NCBI GenBank assembly: GCA_964559135.1
Contig: CAZLGG010000039.1
Coordinates: forward strand, 1 to 33,287
Length of the DNA stretch: 33,287 nucleotides
DNA from: DRQF01 sp964559135
Lineage (GTDB): Bacteria; Planctomycetota; GCA-002687715; DRQF01
Direction of reading: 5' to 3'
Shown: piece by piece, positions 24,410-31,286 of the stretch
Numbering within the stretch: the stretch's first letter is position 1
How the letters are laid out: each line of letters opens with the position of its first letter
Translations under genes and position numbers: made by a program
The notes under the pieces: model-generated
Databases searched by the model: none
Seen by the model: the letters and a program-made list of their open reading frames with translations, nothing else
What the model was told of the DNA's origin: nothing

Positions 24410-26704
24410 TCAGTCGTCGCCGCGGGGTTCTCGGCGACGCGGCGGACGGTCTCCCGATCCTCGACCTCGGCCGTCACCACGAGGACGTCCGCGGCCTCGG
24501 TCGCGATCGCCGCCGCGGCCGCGATCCCGATCGCCGCCGCGAGGCGGGCGTCCCCCCCCCTCTTCACGACGGCCGCCGGATCCTCCTCCGCCTTCGCCAC
24601 CCTCGAGGAGAGCCTTGCGGCTGAGCTTGATCCTGCCCTGCTCGTCGCGAGCGATCACCTTGACCTCGATCACGTCGCCCATCTTGACCACGTCCTCCAC
24701 CTTGGAGATGTAGTCGTTCGAGAGCTCGGAGACATGACAAAGGCCTTCCTGGCCGGGGAGGAGTTCGACGAAGACGCCGAAGTCCTTCACCGAAACGATG
24801 CGACCCTTGTAGACCTGGCCGACTTCGACCTCCGCGGTCAGCATCTCGATCTGTCGGCGCGCGTCTTCCGCGGCGCCGGCATCCCGACTGGAGATGTGAA
24901 CGGTGCCATCGTCTTCGATCTCCACACGGGCGCCGGTGGTCTCCTGGATCTTCTTGATCGTCTTGCCGCCGGGGCCGATGACCAAGCCGATCTTGTCCAC
25001 CGGGATGGAGACGATGAGCAGGCGGGGAGCGTACTCCGAGATGTGCTCGCTGGGCATCGGAAGAGCCTTCATCATCGTCTTGAGGATGTGAAGTCGCCCC
25101 TCTTTCGCCTGGGACAAGGCTTTTTCCATCACGTCCTTCGAGATGCCCTTGACCTTGATGTCCATCTGCACGGCCGTGATGCCGCGACCCGTGCCGGCCA
25201 CCTTGAAGTCCATGTCTCCGTGGTGATCCTCGGAACCGAGGATGTCGGAGAGAATGACGAAGTCGTCGGTCTCCTCGTCCTTCAAAAGCCCCATGGCGAT
25301 ACCCGCCACGGGTTGCTTCAGGGGAACGCCCGCGTCCATCATCGCCAACGTCCCGCCGCAAACACTGGCCATCGAGGACGAGCCGTTGCTCTCCAGGATG
25401 TCACTGATGAGGCGGATGGTGTAAGGGAATTCCTGCGGCTCGGGGAGAACGGGCATGAGCGCGCGTTCGGCCAGATTGCCATGCCCGATCTCCCGACGGG
25501 AGACACCGCGGATCGGCTTGACCTCACCGACGGAATAGGGCGGGAAGTTGTACTGGAAGTCGAACTTCTTCGAGTACTCCTCATCGAGGCCATCCACGAT
25601 CTGCTGGTCCTTGGGGGTTCCCAAGGTGCAGACGACCAACGCCTGGGTCTCGCCCCGAGTGAAGATGGCGGAACCGTGGAGACGGGACTGCCAACCGGCC
25701 TTGATGTGAATGGGCCGGATCTCGTTCAGATCGCGCCCGTCGACACGCTCGCCTCTCAGGAGCATGGCCCGCGTCACCTTGCCTTCGAGATCGTGCCAGC
25801 ACTTCTTGATGGCGGACGTGAGTTCATCGGCATCCTCCGCGCCCTCCGGCACGAATTCGGAGATGGCCTGCTGAAGAAGGGCCTTGACGGCATCCTTCCG
25901 CGCCATCTTCCCCGAGGTCCGCAACGCCTTTTCGAGACGAGCGCTGTAGATCGACTCCACGTCGAGCGCCACGGCGGGCAGGTCGACGGTGGGAGCTTCC
26001 CACTCGGTGAAGGTCTTGCCGCTCTTCTCCTTGAGTTCATCCATGAGCCCGCAGATCTTGCGGATGAAGCCGTGGGCGAAGTCGAGGGCCTCGAGGAACA
26101 GGTCCTCGGAGATCTCGGCGCACGTGCCCTCGACCATGCTGATCGAGTCGTGGTTGCCCGCGATGACGATGTCGAGATCGCTCTGCTTGCGCTCGTCGAA
26201 ATCGGGATTGACCACGAAGCGATCACCGACATGGCCCACGCGCACGGCGCCCAAGGGGCCGATGAACGGGATGTTGGCCAAATGCAGCGCCGCGAAGCTC
26301 GCGTTCATGGCCGCGATGTCGGGATCGTTTTCGCCGTCCACCTGCACGACGAACGTGCAGACCTGAACCTCGTCCTTGTACAGTTCGGGGAACATGGGTC
26401 GGACGGGGCGATCGATGAGGCGACACGTGAGGATTTCCTTGGTGGTCGGCCTCCCTTCCCGCTTCATGAAACCGCCGGGGAACTTGCCGGCGGCCTGGGT
26501 CTTCTCCCTGTAGTCGACGCTCAGGGGGAAAAAGTCGATCCCCGGACGGGGATCGGCCGTGGTGGCCGCCGCGAAGGCGACCGTTTCGTTGATGGTGCAG
26601 AGGGCAGAGCCGTCCGCTTGCTTGGCGAGGTAGCCCGTTTCCAGTTGGAAGGTCTTGCCGCCGATTGCCTTGGATACTGTGATGGATTCCATTCGATGAC
26701 TCAT
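24410..26704 (-). CDS. pnp: Polyribonucleotide nucleotidyltransferase (PNPase) with Arg/Gly-rich tail
   Basis: 764 residues. Two RNase PH domains are clear: FFPLSVDYREKTQAAGKFPG with RPVRPMFP, then the catalytic second copy with FTRGETQALVVCTLGT, SDILGSEDHHGDMDFKVAG and QMDIKVKGIS, which hold the metal-binding Asp residues. A KH domain (VIGPGGKTIKKIQETTGARV) and an S1 domain (YKGRIVSVKDFGVFVEL) follow. From about 702 the protein ends in a Gly/Arg/Asp tail (GGDRDRGRGGDRDRGRGRPR), which enteric PNPase lacks. It degrades RNA 3' to 5' with phosphate. A run of nine G residues at the S1-tail boundary is noted separately. Follows rpsO, the order common in bacteria. Confidence 0.97.
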   Translation of the reverse strand: MSHRMESITVSKAIGGKTFQLETGYLAKQADGSALCTINETVAFAAATTADPRPGIDFFPLSVDYREKTQAAGKFPGGFMKREGRPTTKEILTCRLIDRPVRPMFPELYKDEVQVCTFVVQVDGENDPDIAAMNASFAALHLANIPFIGPLGAVRVGHVGDRFVVNPDFDERKQSDLDIVIAGNHDSISMVEGTCAEISEDLFLEALDFAHGFIRKICGLMDELKEKSGKTFTEWEAPTVDLPAVALDVESIYSARLEKALRTSGKMARKDAVKALLQQAISEFVPEGAEDADELTSAIKKCWHDLEGKVTRAMLLRGERVDGRDLNEIRPIHIKAGWQSRLHGSAIFTRGETQALVVCTLGTPKDQQIVDGLDEEYSKKFDFQYNFPPYSVGEVKPIRGVSRREIGHGNLAERALMPVLPEPQEFPYTIRLISDILESNGSSSMASVCGGTLAMMDAGVPLKQPVAGIAMGLLKDEETDDFVILSDILGSEDHHGDMDFKVAGTGRGITAVQMDIKVKGISKDVMEKALSQAKEGRLHILKTMMKALPMPSEHISEYAPRLLIVSIPVDKIGLVIGPGGKTIKKIQETTGARVEIEDDGTVHISSRDAGAAEDARRQIEMLTAEVEVGQVYKGRIVSVKDFGVFVELLPGQEGLCHVSELSNDYISKVEDVVKMGDVIEVKVIARDEQGRIKLSRKALLEGGEGGGGSGGRREEGGGRPPRGGDRDRGRGGDRDRGRGRPRGDGRGRGSGDRPPRRREPRGDD

Positions 26705-26716
26705 TGTGTGGTTCTC

Positions 26717-26772
26717 ATCCGACCAAAACGCTTCCCATTGAAGCGCTTCCTTTCACGCCTTGTGCGTCGGAT
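26717..26772 (-). promoter_or_regulatory. rpsO-pnp intergenic stem-loop including part of the pnp ribosome-binding region
   Basis: On the minus strand ATCCGAC, starting at the rpsO stop codon, pairs with GTCGGAT just before pnp; inside it CGCTTC pairs with GAAGCG around a five-base loop. The right arm of the outer stem includes GGAT of GGATGAG, the only purine-rich block before the pnp ATG. In E. coli the pnp leader forms a stem cut by RNase III and then degraded by PNPase itself, giving autoregulation. The structure is seen; the same control here is inference. Confidence 0.6.
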
Positions 26773-27056
26773 CAGACCCTCGCGACCGGCGAGCGGATAC
26801 CCAGCTTCTTGACGACGGCGTCATGTCGCGCCGGCGTCTTGCGCCAGAGATAGCGAAGCAGTTTCGAACGCCGGCCCACCATCTTCAGAAGACCCCGCCT
26901 GGAGGCGTTGTCTTTCTTGTGCTGCTTCAAGTGCTCGGTGAGATGCTTGATGCGCGCGGTGAGCAATGCGATCTGGACTTCCGGTGAACCGGTATCCGCG
27001 TCGTGGGTGCGATGTTCTTGTACGATTTCCGCCTTGTTGACGATGATGTCACTCAT
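26772..27056 (-). CDS. rpsO: 30S ribosomal protein S15
   Basis: 94 residues, close to the usual 89. HDADTGSPEVQIALLTARIK followed by HLTEHLKQHKKDNASRRGLL and MVGRRSKLLRYLW are the conserved S15 core that binds 16S rRNA (helices 20-22), and the C-terminus keeps the usual basic end. Located directly upstream of pnp. AGGAGAAGAG lies upstream of the ATG. A long leader with a stable hairpin precedes it, and S15 is known to repress its own translation in several bacteria by binding structured leaders of differing form. Confidence 0.97.
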   Translation of the reverse strand: MSDIIVNKAEIVQEHRTHDADTGSPEVQIALLTARIKHLTEHLKQHKKDNASRRGLLKMVGRRSKLLRYLWRKTPARHDAVVKKLGIRSPVARV

Positions 27057-27243
27057 CGGGTTCTCTTCTCCTGAAGGGACGATTCCGATGCGCCTCCGAA
27101 GCCGATTCGCCGAGCGGCGAGAACCGTCGGTTTCTGGAAGCTCCCCCCGTCACGATGAGCCTCGAGCCGAGAGAAGCCCTCGCAGCTCCTTGGGCGGCGG
27201 AAGACGCCCAGGGAAGCCGGTCGGGTCAACCCCAGCGGGAGGT

Positions 27244-27300
27244 AGACAGTGGCGAGAGCCGGCCGCTTGGCCGGAGACGACTCTGTCACCGAAGCTGTCT
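27244..27300 (-). promoter_or_regulatory. Long hairpin in the rpsO leader
   Basis: The 57 bases fold back on themselves: AGACAG pairs with CTGTCT at the ends, AGAG with CTCT further in, and CCGGCC with GGCCGG around a four-base loop. No U-run follows, so it is not a simple terminator. It lies in the leader about 60 bases after the likely transcription start. It may be an S15 binding site or an mRNA-stability element. The rest of the 386-base gap upstream of rpsO holds the promoter and no gene I can support. Confidence 0.45.
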
Positions 27301-27370
27301 TCGGCGGCAAGGCCTTGCGCAGCAACGCGTTAGGAAATCCTCCCCAACATCGCGCCTCGCGGTGAGGGGG

Positions 27371-27398
27371 ATTATAGCAGGGGGTCCGGGGGGAGCAA
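27371..27398 (-). promoter_or_regulatory. Housekeeping (sigma-70-type) promoter for rpsO-pnp
   Basis: On the minus strand a perfect extended -10 box TGCTATAAT is preceded, with a 16-base spacer, by TTGCTC, a poor -35 (three of six). The extended TG motif makes up for the weak -35. AT-rich boxes are rare in this GC-rich intergenic region. Transcription from about 27363 would give a leader of about 300 bases before rpsO. Confidence 0.65.
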
Positions 27399-27442
27399 AC
27401 CGCGGAGCCGAAAGCGTTTGCGTCCCTTCCTCGTAACACGGG

Positions 27443-28063
27443 TCAAGAAGGTCTGGCTCGCCCCGCCGTGTTGTAGGACGCCCAACGCGGCCCTCGGGAA
27501 AGGTAGCCGGACTCCACCTGCTCGAGGGTGAATCCGGCCGTCTGCAAACGCTCCGAGGTGTCTCGATCGAGGTGACAACCTCCGGCCACCCTGCGCCAGA
27601 CGGGCGTGAGTCTTCGCTGCCAACGCAAGACACGGGCCTGGGGTGCCGCGCCGTGCTCGGAGAAGATCAATGCTCCTCCCGGTCGCAGGACGCGTCGCAT
27701 CTCCGCGAGCGCCCGAAGATCCTCTTCGATACTGCACAGCGTGTACGTCACCACCACCGTGTCGACACTCGCATCGCCGAGAGGGATATCCTCGGCGCCG
27801 CAATCGATCCACTCGAGGGGCACGGCCAAATGTTCCACTTCGGGGCGAGCCTTTCTGCGCAGGGCCGCAGAGGGTTCCAGCGCCAGCACTCGCTCCACCC
27901 GGTCCGACGCGTAGAACGGAAAGTTCAGACCCGAGCCCGCACCGATTTCCAAGACTCTCCCGCTCGCTTGGGGAACCCAACGCGCGCGGATGCGCCGAAA
28001 GGACTCGGTCCCGCAGACCAGATGAATGGCCCGAGGAAGAATGTGATTCTCGTAGAAGCCCAT
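27443..28063 (-). CDS. Class I SAM-dependent methyltransferase (METTL7/UbiE-like)
   Basis: 206 residues from the ATG at 28063; the longer frame upstream covers the divergent neighbour and is rejected. Motif I is GRVLEIGAGSGLNFPFY, motif II LALEPSAALRRKA, motif III around IDCGAEDIPLGDASVDTVVV and TYTLCSIEEDLRALAEMRRV, with LRPGGALIFSEHG after it: the standard Methyltransf_11 order. The N-terminus MGFYENHILPRAIHLVCG and C-terminal YLSRGPRWASYNTAGRA resemble METTL7-type proteins. The substrate is unknown; a small molecule or lipid is likely. Divergent from a small lipoprotein-like gene with 37 bases between. Confidence 0.88.
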   Translation of the reverse strand: MGFYENHILPRAIHLVCGTESFRRIRARWVPQASGRVLEIGAGSGLNFPFYASDRVERVLALEPSAALRRKARPEVEHLAVPLEWIDCGAEDIPLGDASVDTVVVTYTLCSIEEDLRALAEMRRVLRPGGALIFSEHGAAPQARVLRWQRRLTPVWRRVAGGCHLDRDTSERLQTAGFTLEQVESGYLSRGPRWASYNTAGRARPS

Positions 28064-28100
28064 GAGTGGATAGAATAGGTCCTCCTCCCGGAGACCGCGA

Positions 28101-28490
28101 ATGCGTGGACGTTTCTCTCGAAAACTCGGTTTCCTTCTGGTCGCCACGCTCGCCGCGATGACGATCGGGCCGTGGGCCTGTCGTCGGCACGAGGACGCGG
28201 CGATCACCGAGCGATGCGGCGACGTTCGAGACCGTCTTCTCGCCCACGTCGACGCCTTGAAGGCGGCGGAGAAAGACTCCCTGCGGCGAGGTCTCGACGC
28301 GGCCCTGCGCCTGGCCGAGGAAGGCCGCCTCACGTTCATGGCGCTGAAGACACTCGAGGGCCGCACGGCAACGATCCTCGCGGACGAGATCCTCACATCC
28401 ATGGAGGCCGCCTATCTGAAACGTCTGCTGGACGATCTCCCCACGTGGACGGACGAGTCCATGGCGTTCCGGTACATCGGCGGGCGCTGA
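28101..28490 (+). CDS. Small exported or lipoprotein-like protein, unknown function
   Basis: 129 residues, not recognised. Arg/Lys-rich start (MRGRFSRK), a hydrophobic segment LGFLLVATLAAMTIGPW and a Cys at 27 (GPWAC) suggest a signal peptide, possibly a lipobox, though the residues before the Cys are not ideal. The rest is charged and helical (VRDRLLAHVDALKAAEKDSL, ALRLAEEGRLTFMALKTLEG). GGAG seven bases before the ATG supports the start. The stop is ten bases from the convergent DinB-like gene. A TAGAAT at 28071 could be its -10 box but no -35 is evident. Confidence 0.65.
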   Translation: MRGRFSRKLGFLLVATLAAMTIGPWACRRHEDAAITERCGDVRDRLLAHVDALKAAEKDSLRRGLDAALRLAEEGRLTFMALKTLEGRTATILADEILTSMEAAYLKRLLDDLPTWTDESMAFRYIGGR

Positions 28491-28499
28491 CACCGTGCG

Positions 28500-28967
28500 T
28501 CAGACGCGATTCCAATCCCAGATTCCGAAGCGAACGTCCTTGTCCACGGGATGACCGCATTGTTTCACGGTCAAGAGGATGCTTCCGCGATGGTGGCTCT
28601 CATGAGCGACGAGATAGCCCAACGTGCCCGGAACGCCGGACGAGAAGGTCCGGAATCCCTTCTCCCCGACGGCCGCCCGCCGGAGCCATTCCTCGATGCG
28701 GCCCGCGGAATCCTCCAACGCCTCGCGGAGGGCCGCCCGGTCGACGTCATCCTTGGGACCGAAAACCACCGCGCCTTCCGAAACCGGCTTCGCGCGTTTT
28801 TGCAGCTGCAAAGCCCGGACGTATTGGATGTGGGCGAACTGCCGGGCGACGTCGCGTCCGCCCCGTTTCGAGAGCGTGCAGGACAAGCCCTCGTCACTCA
28901 CCGCGTCGAGCAGAAGAAGAGTGATGCGGTGGTTCGTCCACCAAGCCTTGACGACGTCGTCTATCAT
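28500..28967 (-). CDS. DinB/YfiT-family putative metalloenzyme
   Basis: 155 residues forming a four-helix pattern with the DinB metal-binding histidines: ARQFAHIQYVRALQLQ in the second helix and VAHESHHRGSILLTVKQCGH in the last. The ending VRFGIWDWNRV is common in this superfamily. Members include thiol-dependent transferases (bacillithiol and mycothiol S-transferases) and many proteins of unknown role; the substrate cannot be told. It faces a second DinB-like gene across a 148-base gap, transcribed the other way. Confidence 0.85.
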   Translation of the reverse strand: MIDDVVKAWWTNHRITLLLLDAVSDEGLSCTLSKRGGRDVARQFAHIQYVRALQLQKRAKPVSEGAVVFGPKDDVDRAALREALEDSAGRIEEWLRRAAVGEKGFRTFSSGVPGTLGYLVAHESHHRGSILLTVKQCGHPVDKDVRFGIWDWNRV

Positions 28968-29115
28968 GGGTCAGCTCCGGGTCGATGCGGGCGAGGGCCC
29001 GCGGGGGTGATCGCCCCGTCGGCGATGGAAAGACCCATCGTAGCATGGGCGCGGTTCGGTGAGGGACTCCATGTGGAGAAACCCCGGGGTTCAGCCGTCG
29101 AACGAGAGGAGAACC

Positions 29116-29628
29116 ATGGACGAGTCATTCCAACCGACCCGTGAGGACGATTGCGGACGGCTGTTCCTGCGTGCCGCCGCGGCGCGGCTGGAGAAAGACT
29201 ATCTTCCCAAACTCCAAGTCTGCATCGATGAGCTCCCCACGGCCGACCTTTGGTGGCGGCCTCACGAAGCATGCAATTCGGTGGGACAACTCCTGCTCCA
29301 CCTGGAGGGGAACCTCCGGCAGTGGGTGCTCTCGGGGTTGGGGGGGCAGAGCGACACCCGAAAACGCGACCTCGAATTCACGCCAACGGTTCACCCCTCC
29401 GGCCGCGAGCTCTTGGATCGACTCCGCGCGACGATCCACGAGGCGGCCCGCATTCTTCGAAACCTCCCATCCGCCGAGTTGCGCCGACGGCGTCGCATCC
29501 AGATCTACGACGTCACGGGTCTCCACGCCGCCCTTCACGCCGTCGAACACTTTTCCGGTCACACCGGACAGATCATCTGGATCACCAAGCTCCGCACGGG
29601 CGAGGACCTAGGCTTCTATCCCCTCTGA
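29116..29628 (+). CDS. DinB-superfamily protein (DUF1572-like)
   Basis: 170 residues from the ATG at 29116, chosen because GAGAGGAGAACC directly precedes it; a start 19 codons upstream lacks a ribosome-binding site. LFLRAAAARLEKDYLPKLQV, WWRPHEACNSVGQLLLHLEG, NLRQWVLSG and the late HAVEHFSGHTGQIIWITK give the His residues typical of the DinB fold (LLLHLEG; VEHFSGH). Clearly different in sequence from the other DinB protein beside it, so not a recent duplicate. Function unknown; likely a metal-dependent transferase or hydrolase. Confidence 0.85.
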   Translation: MDESFQPTREDDCGRLFLRAAAARLEKDYLPKLQVCIDELPTADLWWRPHEACNSVGQLLLHLEGNLRQWVLSGLGGQSDTRKRDLEFTPTVHPSGRELLDRLRATIHEAARILRNLPSAELRRRRRIQIYDVTGLHAALHAVEHFSGHTGQIIWITKLRTGEDLGFYPL

Positions 29629-29751
29629 AGGCCCATCCTCTCGGTATGACCAAAATACGATTCACCCTCGCCATGCGATCCGCTAAGATGATGGACCGCG
29701 CGCCAAGTTGAAGGACCCGATTCCCCAGACCATCCAAACGAGAGAACTCCG

Positions 29752-31224
29752 ATGAACGGCCTGCTTCGCATCTTCCTTGTCATTCTTCTGTCCCAATGGA
29801 GCCTCGCGCAGTCCACGCTTGTCGTGGATGCCAACGGGGGAGCAACCTTCACGACGATTCAGGCCGCCATCGGCGCGGCGCTGCCGGGTGACACCATCCT
29901 CGTTCACCCCGGCACTTACGACGAAGCCGTGACGATTTCCCGCAGCCTCACCGTACGATCGACGATGGGGCCCTCGGTGACTCACATCGCGCCCTCGGCG
30001 GCGGGCACGGCCGTCAGCATCGTGGGATCGGCGACCACGAGCGTTCTGGAAGGCTTTTCGATCACCGGCCATGGAGAGGTGATGTCGGTGGACTCTCATC
30101 CCGGCGGCGTTCTGGTCGGCTTCGGCGCCACGGCGGAAATCCGCCGCTGCGTCGTCAAGAACTGCGTGGGCAGCGCCCCCGTGGGGCCGAGCTTCGTATT
30201 TCCCACGGTGACGGGAGGCGCGGGCGGTCTCCACGTGGATGGCAGCGCCACGGCCACGATCGCGGACTGCGTCGTGCTGAACAACCAAGGAGGCGCGGGC
30301 GTCCCCGGGGCGGGGGGCCCCGGAGGTCTTCTCGTCGAAGGGACGGTCGGCGTGACCCATTCCGTTTTCCTCGGAAACATCGGAGGCACGGCGACAGCCG
30401 CCCTGGTCGCCCTGAAAGGTGGTGGCGGAGCCGTCGAGCTCGGCCCCCAGGGTGACCTCATGCTGGCCAATGCCATTCTCCGCGGCAACGTCGGCGGCGC
30501 CGGCAACACAGGGGGCGGCGCGGAAGACGAAATCGAGCCCCCCCTGGTGATGCTCTTTGCCACCGCCTCCGTGAATCACTCGGACATCGACGGTCCCTTG
30601 AATCCCTTCGTGACTCAGGGGCCGGGGGTCATCGACGCCGACCCTCTTTTCGTCAATCCCATGGCCGACGACTTCGCTCTGCTGTCCGGCTCTCCCTGCA
30701 TCGACACCGGCGACTGCGGAAACACCCATCCTTTGAGCCCGGATCTGTCGGGTAACCCTCGTCTGCGCGGCTTCGCTCCGGACATGGGGGCCATCGAGTT
30801 CCAGCACGACACCACGCGTCAGGGCACCAGCGAGGACATCCTCTTGACGACGGTCGTCAACGGCAATCAGGCCGACGCCCTGACCAACACGAAGACGGTG
30901 GGTGGAGGCGACAACCTCGTCGTGCACTGGGAGTCCCCCTGCGGCAGCCTGGTGGGAGCCCCCTACTTCCTCGTGGGCCAGTTTTTCACAGCGGGAATGC
31001 CTCCCCTTCCTTTCACTCCCACCATCTACCTGGACACGATGGGGGCCGCCATCATCCAAGGGCCGGCGTTCATGCTCCCCGGCGGGGAGGATTTGATCGT
31101 CAGTGTCCCGCCAGGCAGCTTCGCTCCCGCGGTCGTTCGCGTCCAGCTTCTCGTGATCACGCCTCTCAGTCAGGCCCCCTTCGGCATCGCGTCCAGCGAC
31201 GCTCAGGATCTCGTCCTTCAATGA
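29752..31224 (+). CDS. Secreted right-handed beta-helix protein, copy 1
   Basis: 490 residues. Signal peptide MNGLLRIFLVILLSQWSLAQ, then FTTIQAAIGAALPGDTILVH and PGTYDEAVTISRSLTVRS, the usual opening of pectin-lyase-like beta-helices. Gly-rich coils follow to about 340, ending with NPRLRGFAPDMGAIEF, the end of a choice-of-anchor-Q-type domain. The last ~135 residues (QGTSEDILLTTVVNGNQADA ... PFGIASSDAQDLVLQ) form a separate beta-rich domain that is identical in the next gene. Probably exported or on the surface; no catalytic residues can be assigned. GAGAGAAC before the ATG is the ribosome-binding site. The 123 bases upstream hold nothing certain. Confidence 0.88.
   Translation: MNGLLRIFLVILLSQWSLAQSTLVVDANGGATFTTIQAAIGAALPGDTILVHPGTYDEAVTISRSLTVRSTMGPSVTHIAPSAAGTAVSIVGSATTSVLEGFSITGHGEVMSVDSHPGGVLVGFGATAEIRRCVVKNCVGSAPVGPSFVFPTVTGGAGGLHVDGSATATIADCVVLNNQGGAGVPGAGGPGGLLVEGTVGVTHSVFLGNIGGTATAALVALKGGGGAVELGPQGDLMLANAILRGNVGGAGNTGGGAEDEIEPPLVMLFATASVNHSDIDGPLNPFVTQGPGVIDADPLFVNPMADDFALLSGSPCIDTGDCGNTHPLSPDLSGNPRLRGFAPDMGAIEFQHDTTRQGTSEDILLTTVVNGNQADALTNTKTVGGGDNLVVHWESPCGSLVGAPYFLVGQFFTAGMPPLPFTPTIYLDTMGAAIIQGPAFMLPGGEDLIVSVPPGSFAPAVVRVQLLVITPLSQAPFGIASSDAQDLVLQ
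30817..31214 (+). repeat. 398-base perfect direct repeat, copy 1
   Basis: This stretch of the first beta-helix gene is identical, base for base by my reading, to 32349-32746 of the second (offset 1532). It encodes the C-terminal domain shared by both. Differences resume at once on both sides: 30816 is G against A, and 31215 and 31218 differ in the last codons. Confidence 0.9.
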
Positions 31225-31286
31225 CATCCGGAGCCCCACCTTTTCCCACAGTCCACCTGTCATGTTTCCCTCAGATGGAGTCTCCG

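Noticed and set aside
24343..24600. Upstream extension of the transketolase-like gene by 86 codons
   Set aside because: It would cross the perfect terminator hairpin and the end of pnp in another frame; homology-like sequence starts only after 24342.
22702..26812. Very long plus-strand frames (640 and 825 codons) opposite the transketolase-like gene and pnp
   Set aside because: Both are antisense to well-supported enzymes with conserved motifs; no signal for coding on this strand.
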